Shown here piece by piece: positions 54,888-64,000 of a stretch of 64,000 nt of DNA. Both the position numbers and the translations under genes were made by a program. The notes below the pieces were generated by a model. The model had not been told where the DNA came from. It did not search any database and worked only from the letters and a program-made list of their open reading frames with translations. This stretch comes from Erinaceus europaeus (taxonomy: Eukaryota > Chordata > Mammalia > Eulipotyphla > Erinaceidae): contig NC_080171.1 of the NCBI RefSeq assembly GCF_950295315.1, positions 34,758,698-34,822,697 on the forward strand. The letters are read 5' to 3'. Position 1 is the stretch's first letter, and each line of letters opens with the position of its first letter.

Positions 54888-54978
54888 ATAAATGATTTGC
54901 CTAAGGCTTTGAGGTCCCAGGTTCAATCTCCAGCATTAACTGTAAGCCAGAGCTGAGCAGCTCTCTGGTTTAAAAAAT
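54888..54978 (+). mobile_element. SINE group C fragment
   Basis: GGCTTTGAGGTCCCAGGTTC, AATCTCCAGCATTAACTGTA and GCCAGAGCTGAGCAGCTCTC; the head is largely missing. Confidence 0.8.
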
Positions 54979-55079
54979 TATAAATAAATAGAATTCAAAG
55001 ACATTTTTGAGAAAGGGACAGAAAAATCTTGTCTTCATGCTCATTAAAGGAGGAAAACCAGAAGCTAATCACTCATTTA

Positions 55080-55237
55080 AAAAAAATATTTTATTTATTT
55101 ATTAATGAGAAAGATAGCAGGAGAAAGAGAAAGAACCAGACACCACTCTGGTACATGTGTTGCCAGAGACTGAATTTAGGACCTTGTGCTTGAGAGTTCA
55201 GTTCTTTATCTACTGTGCCACCTCCCAGTCCATGCAG
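55080..55237 (-). mobile_element. SINE group E
   Basis: The mirror of the group: TTATTTATTTATTAATGAG tail, CACCACTCTGGTACATGTG, GGACCTTGTGCTTGAGAG and CTTTATCTACTGTGCCACCT at the right. Confidence 0.9.
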
Positions 55238-55638
55238 AACACTTCTGCATCTTTAAGGACTAGAAAATTCTGCTTCTTGCTGAAGAAATAAGGGACCTAT
55301 TGCTTCTAGTAAAAATTTTATGCTTCTGGGAAAGCATCAAGCAAATCTCTTGGACCAATAACACAACACTAATACAAGTCATGTTTCTTTTAACTCTAAG
55401 GGAAGGAATTGTAACTCCTTTCTAAACACTTCCTTTAGATACATGGTTGCCTTTGATTGCCTTGGGGACAAGCAGCAAGGACACTGCGTAACATTAAAAC
55501 TTGATGAGAAAAACAGAAAGCTTACCCAACTGCTACAGTGAACGTAACAACAACAACTAACAAGCAATCAACAAATCTGCTCAAGGGCATGGAATGAGGG
55601 AAGGATTACAAAGGATTGTAAGCCTGATCTGGTTCTAC
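55238..55638. other. Unique DNA
   Basis: No feature recognised. Confidence 0.45.
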
Positions 55639-55639
55639 G

Positions 55640-55791
55640 GAGTGGCTTGTTTGTTGAAAAGTCTGCAGATAATGAAAAACATTTGCTGACACATGCCTAA
55701 TGAAGGATTTCTATCAGAATATATAAGAAGTTCTTAAAGCTCAATTATCAGACATACAACAAAATAAAATGTGTGAAAGCTGAGTAGATTT

Positions 55792-55841
<50 letters not shown>

Positions 55842-56500
55842 TAACATCCATTGATAGTAAGGAAATACAAATGAAAAATTACAGAAAAACCACTAATGTG
55901 TACCTACCAGAGTGAGGGAGAAGGGCAGAGCACAAGTGTGAATATGGAGTTATTGGAACTCTTAACACATTTCACATGAGCATGCAGACTTGTATGGCTG
56001 CTTTGGAAAACACTTGGCAATTTTGTGTACATTTAAACATACATTTACTATTCCACTCTGCAGTCACACTCCTAAGATTTTTATCCAAAAGAAATGAAAA
56101 CATATGTCCACAAAAGTTATACACAAACACACAAACGTTTATAGCAGCTTTGTTTATAATACCCCCAAACTTGAAATACCCAAATGTCTATTAACTATTA
56201 CTCAATATTAAAAAAGGATTAAACTACTGAAATATGCAACAACATGGATGAATCACAAAAATCATTATGTTAGATTAAGAACAAACAAACATTGCTGCAT
56301 ACTGTACATTTCTGTTCATAGGACTGTCTGGAAAAGGCAAAATTGTAGATATAAAAACCAGGCCATTGGTTGCCAAAAGCTGGGGATATGGGGTGGGCAG
56401 GGGGGTTGTCTTCACCTTGAATTTGAGGATGGTTAGGAGATGGCTTAGTTATATTGATGACTGGACAACAGAATAGATATTCTCACAGGGACATAGAAAC
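55640..56500 (+). mobile_element. Ancient LINE-1 (L1M-type) ORF2 end and 3' UTR
   Basis: ATGAAGGATTTCTATCAGAA, ATATATAAGAAGTTCTTAAA, TATAGCAGCTTTGTTTATAA, CAACAACATGGATGAATCAC and GGCCATTGGTTGCCAAAAGC are standard landmarks of mammal-wide old L1s in plus orientation. It is heavily mutated. A (TA)n has expanded within it. Confidence 0.85.
55795..55838 (+). repeat. (AT)n microsatellite in old L1
   Basis: About twenty-two AT units. Confidence 0.97.
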
Positions 56501-56664
56501 ATCTCCCTGGCCAAAAAAAAAAAAGTTATGATTTTTGTGCCTACAATTTTGTCTTCTTCAGTGCCCTATAAGTGAAGTTATATGAATATGAAGCACAACT
56601 TTTGTTTTTTTTTTAAACCCGGCATAATTGTTTTTAAGACTTATCCATGTTTTTTTAACATTTC

Positions 56665-56800
56665 AAACACACTAGACTTGCATGCTTGAGGTTTCAGAGA
56701 TCCCAGGTTTAAGTACTGGTACCACCTTATGCCAGAGCTCAGGAGTGCTCCATTCTCTCTCTGTCTGCCCCTTTCATTAAAATAAGAAAAGGATGTTTAA
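56665..56800 (+). mobile_element. SINE group C/E fragment
   Basis: ACACTAGACTTGCATGCTTG, AGATCCCAGGTTTAAGTAC, GCCAGAGCTCAGGAGTGC and a CTCTCTCTGTCTGCCCC end. Confidence 0.75.
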
Positions 56801-56819
56801 AGGAAAAGAAATAAAAGCA

Positions 56820-56945
56820 TAGGGTGGGGTAGATAGCATAATTGTTATGCAAACAGACTCTCAAGCCTGAGACTCCATTAAGTCCTAGGTTCAATCCCAC
56901 ACCACCATAAACCAGAGCTGTGCAGTGCTCTGGTAAAAAAAAGAA
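56820..56945 (+). mobile_element. SINE group C
   Basis: GGGTGGGGTAGATAGCATAA head, TAGGTTCAATCCC B box, ACCACCATAAACCAGAGCTG and GCAGTGCTCTGGTAAAAAAA end. Confidence 0.92.
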
Positions 56946-57079
56946 AAAGAAGTAAAAGCATAAAAGAATATCAAAGGTATTATTAAGGCTTAATTATGTT
57001 TAGTGATATACAGTATGCAGTGTACCCAGGAAGCTAAATTGTCCAAACTAATTTTATAAGATTAATTTTATAAGATAAA

Positions 57080-57230
57080 GATTAAAATAGAAAAAGACAC
57101 ACACACACACACACACATACACACACAGAGTGAGAGAGATCACAGCACCAAAGCTTCCTTCAAAACAGTAGGAGCTGGTTTTGAACCTGAGTTGTACACA
57201 TGACAAGGAATGCACTATCCAAGTAAGCTT
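57080..57230 (-). mobile_element. SINE, diverged, with (AC)n
   Basis: (AC)n at 57096-57125, GAGAGAGATCACAGCACCAA, TTCCTTCAAAACAGTAGGAG, a TTTTGAACCTGAGTTG mirror of the B box and a head mirror near 57220. Confidence 0.65.
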
Positions 57231-57984
57231 TTTTTGATGACACCCTTATATTTTCCTAACTCTTCTAAATACAGATAATAACACTAGTTTGTGCTTCTAG
57301 AAAGTAAGGTTGATATTTTCATCAGCTGAAACCCAATAGGGTTTCATGCTGTCTTGAGATCTTGCAAATGATTTTGTTGGATAAAAAAGAAGGAGAAGGA
57401 GGAGAAGGAGAAGGAGAAGAAGAAAAAGAAAAGAAAATATTGTTAATCTTAAATTTTGGCTATCTCAAATGCACAACATTTCCTGAAAAGCTAAAAATCA
57501 AAGCTTTACTTCTCCCCCTACCTCCCCCCACTACCCCCTTGCAGCACTGGGCTGTCAGGATAAGACAGGCAGGGTAAAAAGGAAGTCAGAACCCCTAAAG
57601 AGAGCAGCAGGTAGGGCAGCCTCATAAAACAGAGACCGCCCCACCATATGTGGTCATCTGGCAGCCCCATGAATCAGTCACACAGAGACAAGCATCTTTG
57701 ATCTACTTGAAAGGCTAGAGATGTGAAATATAAACTTGAGTGACCTTTGAACTTGGCAGCTTGAGCAGTTCACCCTTGTTCCTGGAAAACTTTTTTTCTC
57801 TCAAATCCCATACCACTGCAGGTCAACCCGTTCAACACTGTGATTTTCCTATCTCTGTTCTTGTCCATTCAGCAGCATCAGAGGGCATTTTCATGTTTTG
57901 TCAGATGGCTGCACAGGCTCTGATTTCAAAAAGACACCTGGAAGCTAGCTATGCAGAAAGCAATTTAGCAGGTCTCCTAATTGC
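57231..57984. other. Unique DNA with a GA-rich patch
   Basis: GGAGAA-type repeats at 57389-57432. The remainder is balanced in composition. The 188-residue frame at 57740-58306 overlaps an L2-like segment and shows no domain. Confidence 0.4.
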
Positions 57985-58300
57985 TCCCCTCTGCATTGGC
58001 CTCTGTTTCCCTTCCACTAGCCCTCAACACAGCAGCCAGAGTGATTTCTTAAAATCTCAATTTGAACATCTCTCTTCTGCTCAGCTTCCCCACTGGTTTT
58101 GTGTGAAGGCCAGGGCTGAGACTTTGCTCATACTTGACTTTTACTACCTCTTTAACACAGTTTTCTACTTCTCTCTCCTTCAATTATCCTTTTCTTGTCA
58201 TTCTCCCTTTCTTAAGGTTCCTCAACAGCTTCAGGCATATTTGCTACTCATCCTTCTGGGTCTTCTTTTTCTCTGCCTGGAACTCTTCTCCCTAGTGAGT
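57985..58300. mobile_element. L2-like LINE fragment
   Basis: CAGCAGCCAGAGTGATTTCTTAAAA, TCTTCTGCTCAGCTTCCCCA, CAACAGCTTCAGGCATATTT and CTCTGCCTGGAACTCTTCTC correspond to blocks I associate with the ancient L2 3' region. Strand is left open. Confidence 0.65.
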
Positions 58301-58354
58301 GCATAATCATGTTCCTTTTTTTTTTTCTTTTTTCTGTAGATTCCAACTTAAAAA

Positions 58355-58545
58355 ACAACTTAGTGCAGTAAATAGCTCGCTTGAAATAGGCACTGTTTTA
58401 CCATGTGTGTGGCTCAGGATCAAGTCCTGCCCCCACTGGTCCTATGGTCTCTTTCACTCTCTTTCTGCTTCTCTCTCTCTCATGCATCTATCTATCTGGG
58501 AAAAAAAAAATCTGGAGCAGTGGAGCTTTGATAATGGCAAACAAA
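58355..58545 (+). mobile_element. SINE group F
   Basis: GTGCAGTAAATAGCTCGCTTG, TTTTACCATGTGTGTGGCTC, AAGTCCTGCCCCCACTGG, a CT-rich body, ATCTATCTGGGAAAAAAAAA and CTGGAGCAGTGGAGC. Confidence 0.85.
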
Positions 58546-58797
58546 CACAATATTATCACTGTAAACCTTTCTAATTTCTCTTTTTAAAATTTTTCACTCC
58601 CAATGCTGTATTTTATTCATTGGTATTTTTCTATATGTGCATCTATAAATGTAAATTATATAAAACTTAAATGTATGCATTATATAAATCATATTCATAG
58701 AATACATATGTCTGTACATAAATAAGTATATGTTTATTCATTGACTATCCTCAGTTTATAATTTTCCATGCTAAAATGACTTTTTCCAGAGTTTTTC

Positions 58798-59106
58798 TTT
58801 TTCTTTTTTTTTAATATTTATTTTATTTATTTTTTCCCTTTTGTTGCCCTTGTTGTTTTATTGTTGTAGTTATTATTGTTGTTGTTGTTGTTGGATAGGA
58901 CAGAGAGAAATGGAGAGAGGGAGGGGAAGACAGAGAGGAGGAGAGAAAGATAGACACCTGCAGACCTGCTTCACCGCCTGGGGAGCCGGGGTTAGAACCG
59001 GGATCCTTATGCCGGTCTTTGTGCTTTGTGCCACCTGCGCTTAGCCCGCTGCACTACAGCCCGACTCCCTTTTTAAAATTTTTTTTTTTAATATTTATTT
59101 TATTTA
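58798..59106 (-). mobile_element. SINE group A plus extra tail segment
   Basis: A perfect 13-bp TSD TCCAGAGTTTTTC at 58785-58797 and 59107-59119 brackets two parts: a group A SINE (about 58800-59068, short internal deletion before the B box), and 38 bases (59069-59106) of T-run plus TTAATATTTATTTTATTTA, which look like a second SINE tail beyond the head. A single retrotransposed SINE should end at its head. Confidence 0.88.
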
Positions 59107-59119
59107 TCCAGAGTTTTTC

Positions 59120-59862
59120 ATTGATGAAGCAACTCCAAGGTCAGAGCTGGGAGCATAATAGGCGGTGTGCAATAGTATGCTGCACGAATGACAAAAATGA
59201 GGTTCTCGGAATATGCTTAACTATTAGTGATTATTTTGAATTAGAAGACACAAATTGAAGACAGTAGGGTTGAATTTTAAGAGTCTCTCTGACATAGATT
59301 TACGTGCCTGAGTACAGAGAAGAGGTAGCTCACTATACATTCAGTGGTGTGCTTTTGGCTATTCTTGTCTCTTTTCTTGAGCTGGTATCCTGACTTACAC
59401 ATTAGAGATGGTTTCATCCTTGTCAGATAAACAACTCCATTTGTGCTAGAGTTTTTACTCAATCCTCAATAGGATTTACATCCCATATCCCTATGGGAGG
59501 CTAATCTGTGAGGTGAACAATTACCATTTTCTTCCTTGGTTCACACAGTGATCAAGTCAGAACTGTCTTAGAATTTTTTTGTCAACTCCCCATTAATATC
59601 TTTGTTTATTTTTATTTGTTTCTGATTTGTTTTTATGTCATTTTTCAATTTTATGTTTATACTAAATCATTTCTTGAATCCAATTCACACTCATTCACTC
59701 AGAATTCATGACTTTAAAATTTATATTTGGTCAATATAATGTATTTAAACTCTATGTTATATGTGATTCTTATTGTAAATCAGACATGACAGCTCTACTT
59801 ACTATTATGAAAAATGTTAGAATGTGTCATCATCCAAAATCTTGTTGTGATTATTATTTTCT
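59120..59862. other. Unique AT-rich DNA
   Basis: No feature recognised. Confidence 0.5.
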
Positions 59863-59865
59863 GTT

Positions 59866-59976
59866 TAACCAGAGCACTGTTCAGTTGTAGCTTATGGTGG
59901 TAGAGGGGATAGAACTGGAGACTTTGGAGCTTCAGGCATGCAAATTTTTCTGTATAACCATTATGCTTCCTGCCCG
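59866..59976 (-). mobile_element. SINE group C
   Basis: Mirror: ACCAGAGCACTGTTCAGTTG, TAGCTTATGGTGGTAGAGG, GAACTGGAGACTTTGGAGC and ATAACCATTATGCTTCCTG. Confidence 0.9.
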
Positions 59977-60145
59977 TTCTCAATATTGGTTGTAAAGTTA
60001 TTTGAAGCCAAAAGTGTGTTTTTTTAACCTCCAGTTTTAAAAATAACTCATTGGAAACCTCGAAAAACAAAACAAAGCTATATAACTCAGGGATCAAATA
60101 GTTGTTTTTTTTTCTGGTTAAATCAGGATATATATATATATTGAA

Positions 60146-60405
60146 AGGGCTAATTGTTTCTTTTTTTTATTAGTGATTTAATAATGATTGACAAGACTAT
60201 GGTATAAGAGGGGTACAATTCCATACAATTCCCACCACCAGAGTTTCATATCCCTTCTCCTCCATTGGAAGCTTCTCTACTCTATTCCTCTGGGAGTATG
60301 GACCAAAGGTCATTATGGGGCACAGAAGGTGGGAGGTCTGGCTGTAATTGCTTCTTCACTGGACATGGGCATTGGCAAGTCAATCCAAACCCCCAAGTCT
60401 GTTTC
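60146..60405 (-). mobile_element. LINE-1 3' end, 5'-truncated, diverged
   Basis: T-run at 60161-60168, then the shared 3' UTR blocks: GAGGGGTACAATTCC, CCTCTGGGAGTATGGACC, CACAGAAGGTGGGAGGTCTG and GGACATGGGCATTGGCAAGT. It is only about 260 bases long and belongs to the same 3' UTR family as 2324-2790. Confidence 0.88.
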
Positions 60406-61655
60406 TAAGGAGAGATATTTTTTCTTATTAAACTTTTTAAAAATACTTTCCTACAATAGGAAATTAGAACAGTCACCAGAAATGGAATATATGAAATCTT
60501 CATTAAATTAAAATGGTTCCTTTGGACAGATATCAGCATGTGATTGTCAATTAGTCAGCACTATTCCAAGTTCTCACTACATAGTTCACTGAATTTGTGT
60601 GTTGTTGTACATGTGTGTTGTATGTGTGTGGGATAAATGTAAATTAAAAAGAGCTAATCTATATCAATTAATTAATCAATTTATGTAACCTGTGACCTAT
60701 ATTATATGCTGTATGTTGGCACGTAACACAAGCTGTCCTCGAGTTTGTTTCTTCATGTAAAATTAAGAAAAACACTAGGTTTATTGGGTGAATTTGATCT
60801 ATGTTATGTATAATCTAAAGAAAGATTCTTGTGAAAAACAAGTAAACTTAGCATTATGTTGTCATGTGAACAAAGGGGAAAAACAAAAGGTCTTTATCTT
60901 TCAAATTAGGATTAAATTGTTCTCCAAAACGCCCTTGATTTTAGAACAAAGCTATTATATTTATAAATATACTTACTTTAAACTTTCAAGAAGAGACTTG
61001 GCATTTCTGTTTATTGCAAGGTGACATTGGATTATAATTTAGTAGACACTAAAGCAAAACTTGAGTAACAAAAAGTAAATAAGAGAGATTTAAAAAAGCT
61101 GTGAAAGGAAAAGAACAGATGAAGATATCAGTAATCAATGTGAAAAAAAAGTTGTTTACTAACTACTACTGTATAGTAATACTAAGTCTTCACTCAATCT
61201 TAAATAACCATAAATATCATAGAGAATTTAGGGAATAAAGAACAAAGGATGAAAATTTCTTTGAATTTTATATTCAAGACTGTAAGGAGTGTTTGATCGG
61301 AAGCCATTACATTTGTTTGTCTGATGCAAATTCTGACCTCAGTTACAAATCACTACGGGTATAAGACATCTGGGCTAAGCTCCTTGCAAAGCATCAAAAA
61401 TGTGAAAAAAATACATATACACATACAAACACATAAAGCCTATAGCTGTAAGAGGCTGTTTCATACAATTGTATGTTGTAGTCTCTTAGCTATCAAAATA
61501 AAGGTGTTTTGATTTTTTACTACATTTTATGATACCTGGGGAAATGTAGAAATGTATCCCCATGACAGCAAAACCTGAAAAATCAGCATTTTCTCAATAA
61601 AATGATATTTGAGTGTTAAAAAAAAAAAGTATTAGTGATTTGTAGTCAGGAAAAT
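60406..61655. other. Unique AT-rich DNA
   Basis: No gene recognised. An A-run (61618-61629) after CAATAAAATGATATTTGAG could be the poly(A) of an unrecognised old retroinsert. Confidence 0.45.
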
Positions 61656-61657
61656 CG

Positions 61658-61798
61658 GTCAGCTGATAGAATATCAGACTTGCATGCCTGAGATTCCCAT
61701 TTTGGTGCCCAGAGCCACATACACTGACTTGTTGCTTTTTTTCATGAATTCTATCCTATGTGAATCTCTCATATGTAATAAATAAAATTTCTAAAGAA
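61658..61798 (+). mobile_element. SINE group E, diverged
   Basis: GGTCAGCTGATAGAATATCAG, GCATGCCTGAGATTCCC, GCCCAGAGCCACATACACTG and a GTAATAAATAAAATTTC tail. Confidence 0.78.
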
Positions 61799-62089
61799 AA
61801 AGTTTGTTGGCTGTAGGTGAATAGTATAGTAGTTAAATTCTGTCTCATTCCAAAGTAGCATATTTATTGTATTTGTTGACTGACGTTAACCCATTATTAC
61901 CACCTCAAACTCACAGCTCATGTTAGGATTCATAATCACATTACTATTTTATGGCTTTGAATATATCTATCTAATAACGTCCTCATTAATGTGATGTCAC
62001 ACAAAGTAATTTCACTGTCTCACAAAATCTTTTTACTTCATGTATTCATCCTGCCCTCCCTATAACCTCTTGAGACACTGACCTTCCTA

Positions 62090-62830
62090 CTGTCTTTTCA
62101 ATCTTTTGTTTTCCAGGATACCATATTGTTGGACCTAATGGCATGAAATTTTTTCAGATTGACTTCTTTAATTTAGTGATAATGCATTTAAATTTTCTGT
62201 ATGTTCTACAGATATCTTTACATTTTTTATTGAGGAAATGTAGATTTTTCTCTTTTGTCTTCACTGAGACTTTACTGCTCTAGGATTACATTTTATTTTA
62301 TTTTATTATCTTTTGAGATAAAAACACAGAGAGAAAACTACGACAACACTGAAGCCCCTCTAATGTGATGTGGGACGTTCTTGAACTTGGGATGCTACAG
62401 AGGAATGTATGTCTTAACTGCTTATATATTTTGGTGATTGTGACTAGAGGTGCTATAAATATTAATGTGCATATTTTTCTAGAGTCTCAAGTCTTCAGTT
62501 TATTTGAGAAAATACTAAAGTAACCAGATTGTTGAATTATATGGTTAATAGGGTGTTGGAAAGTACCCTTCAAATTTATAAAAGCTTTCAAGATAACTAT
62601 ACCATTTTGCATTCCCACTGGCAATAGAGAGGGTTCTGATTACTCCATTCATGATCACTTTTGCTTTTTTAAGATTTAAATTTCATTTATTTCATGAGAG
62701 AGAGGTAGATGGGGAGGGGGACAAAGCAGCACTGTGACATTTGTGGTACTGGGGATCTTACTCAAGACCTCATGCTTGTGATTCTACCACTTAGCCACCT
62801 TCTAGGACACAATGATCTTTTGTAGTCCAT
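62090..62830 (-). mobile_element. Old LINE-1 3' end fragment with two SINEs inside
   Basis: Antisense L1 landmarks: GGCATGAAATTTTTTCAGAT (62140 on), ATTAATGTGCATATTTTTCT, TTTGCATTCCCACTGGCAAT (62606 on) and GAGAGGGTTCTGATTACTCC. Minus-strand SINE pieces interrupt it at about 62283-62415 (GTTCTTGAACTTGGGATGC mirror) and 62665-62810 (TGTGGTACTGGGGATCTTAC). Confidence 0.7.
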
Positions 62831-62942
62831 TTTATTATTAGACACTATTGCAGTCTTTCAGAAAGGAAGTGGCATTGATCATGGGAATGACTTTATTTCT
62901 GATTAGAAAAACAGTTATACTACTTAGAAGAAAATATTTATA

Positions 62943-63217
62943 TGTGGGGTGGGGTGGGTTAAGTGGCACAAAGTGCAAGGATACAGTTCGAGCCTCCGGC
63001 TCCCCACCCACAGGGGGGTCACTTCACAGGCGGTGAAGCAGGTCTGCAGGTGTTTTTGTCTCCCCCTCTGTCTTCCCCTCCTCTCTCCATTTCTCTTTGT
63101 CCTGTCTGGCAACAGTGACATTAGTAACAACAATAATAATAACCACAACAACGATAAAAAAAATAAATAAACCAACGAGTGCAACAAAAAGGAAAATAAA
63201 TAAATAAAATATTAAAA
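62943..63217 (+). mobile_element. SINE group A
   Basis: GGGGTGGGGTGGGTTAAGTGG head (shortened A box), AGTTCGAGCCTCCGGC B box, TCTTCCCCTCCTCTCTCC body, AACAACAATAATAATAACC tail and AAAATAAATAAATAAAAT end. Confidence 0.93.
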
Positions 63218-63367
63218 AGTTTTATATCAGGTAAGAAGCAACAGGAAGAAAAATACAAAAACTTGATTAATGATTTTCTTGATATAATTACCATAAACAC
63301 ACTAACAGTATTGGAGATTAATGCATGAAACATGTATGTCAGAGCTTTAGCAGAGTATTCATGTTAG

Positions 63368-63582
63368 GGGCCTGGGTGGTGATGCACCTGGTTGAGTGCA
63401 CACATTACAGTATAAAAGGACCCAGGTTCAAGCCCCCAACCTCCACTTGCAACGGTAAAGCTTCATGAGTGGTGAAGCAGGGCTGTAGGTGTTTCTCGGT
63501 CTCTCTTCCTCTCTATCACCTCTTTCCCTCTTAATGTCTGACTGTCTCTATCCAATAAATAAATAAAGATAATTTTAAAAAG
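63368..63582 (+). mobile_element. SINE group B, full length
   Basis: TSD GTATTCATGTYAG at 63355-63367 and 63583-63595 (one mismatch). Head GGCCTGGGTGGTGATGCACC, GGTTCAAGCCCCC B box, TCTCTATCCAATAAATAAAT tail. Confidence 0.95.
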
Positions 63583-63855
63583 GTATTCATGTCAGAGGAT
63601 TATGCATAGTGACCTATTAATGTTTCCCCAGTTTTTGGCTAAATATTTAGTCATCACCATATGCTCTTAGAGATAGGAAATAATAGCAGTCTTAAATTCT
63701 TTGAGTTTGGGACTATGGACTAACTTGAAGGGTACTTCTTCCATTTTTCTTGTTTAGCATATTGCAGTATATTCAGGAATAATAAGTATCACATATAATC
63801 TAGACATTCAATTTGCTAAATCAAAGTGTTTTTTTTTCCTATAGGAGTACTTGAA

Positions 63856-64000
63856 ATTTTTTTTTAAATTTTTATTTATGGATAGAGACAGCCAGAAATC
63901 AAGAGGAAAGGGAGAGATAGGGAGACTGAGAGACACCTACAGCCCTATTTCACCACTTGTGAAGCTTTCCTCCTATAGATTGGGACTAGGGGCTTGAACC
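63856..64000 (-). mobile_element. SINE group B, cut by window end
   Basis: T-rich tail at 63858-63880, then TATGGATAGAGACAGCCAGA, GAGAGACACCTACAGCCC and GGGACTAGGGGCTTGAACC, running off the window before the head. Confidence 0.9.

Noticed and set aside
57740..58306. 188-codon open frame, possibly a membrane protein from its Leu/Phe/Ser content
   Set aside because: It overlaps an L2-like repeat, and its hydrophobicity follows from CT-rich DNA. No homologue recognised.
61618..61629. A-run after AATAAA-like sequence as the end of a processed pseudogene
   Set aside because: I could not recognise any parent gene upstream and found no TSD, so it stays an unexplained A-run.

Overview
This window looks like nuclear DNA from a placental mammal, most likely a hedgehog (Erinaceus or a close relative). 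It is AT-rich, contains no rRNA, operon or bacterial gene structure, and is filled with interspersed repeats. Three things point to hedgehog: very abundant tRNA-derived SINEs of the type I recognise from Erinaceus; a LINE-1 lineage with its own 3' UTR repeated at six places; and a 1.6 kb fragment of a non-LTR retrotransposon from the Ingi/Vingi group, which I recall as a hedgehog peculiarity among mammals. The species call is inference from repeat content. I see no host protein-coding gene. Every long open frame that I can recognise is LINE-1 ORF2, the Vingi-like reverse transcriptase, or SINE/L1 3' UTR sequence read through. The window is therefore intergenic, or lies inside a very large intron.

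Layout. 1-10050 is a nested LINE-1 complex: an older minus-strand L1 (1-2308 and 8967-10048) is split by a complete-ended minus-strand L1 (2324-8951) with a 15-bp target-site duplication (TSD). That younger L1 has in turn received a plus-strand L1 3' end in its 5' UTR (about 8169-8770). 10050-22460 is mostly unique AT-rich DNA with scattered SINEs, one L1 3' fragment and one long purine tract. 22465-23262 is an older plus-strand L1 3' end. 27109-28245 holds an L1 3' end and a 45-nt piece of a tRNA-Arg(TCT) gene, serially inserted at one endonuclease site. 28300-35500 is SINE-rich. 35500-40690 is mostly unique. 40691-43562 is a rearranged and nested block: templated duplication, MER5A, a SINE within a SINE carrying a Vingi tail, then the Vingi copy. 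45165-46110 is a SINE cluster. 46977-47432 and 49545-49880 look like solo LTRs. 50700-51345 is unique with a consensus-matching CTCF motif. 52708-53300 has ancient DNA transposons. 55640-56500 is an ancient L1, 57985-58300 an L2-like piece, and 58785-64000 mixed SINE and L1 remnants.

SINE groups used below (my working labels): A = tRNA-like head beginning GGGAGTCGGGC, body ending TCCTATCCAACAA, then CAA/ATAA-rich tail; B = head like GGCCAGGTGGTGGCGCACC, body ending TCTATCCAATAAATAAA; C = head like GGCTGGGGAGATAGCATAATGGTTATGC; D = A- or B-like body with an added 3' module ending AGCCCCAGCAATAACCCTGG; E = head with CAGTGGATAAAGC-like A box and CATGAGGTCC; F = head like CTGGCAAGATAGCTCACCTGG with a GTCAGCCxGAGCAGT tail. 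All are mobilised in trans by L1, whose own copies here are visibly dead. Boundaries without a stated TSD are approximate (about 10-30 bp).
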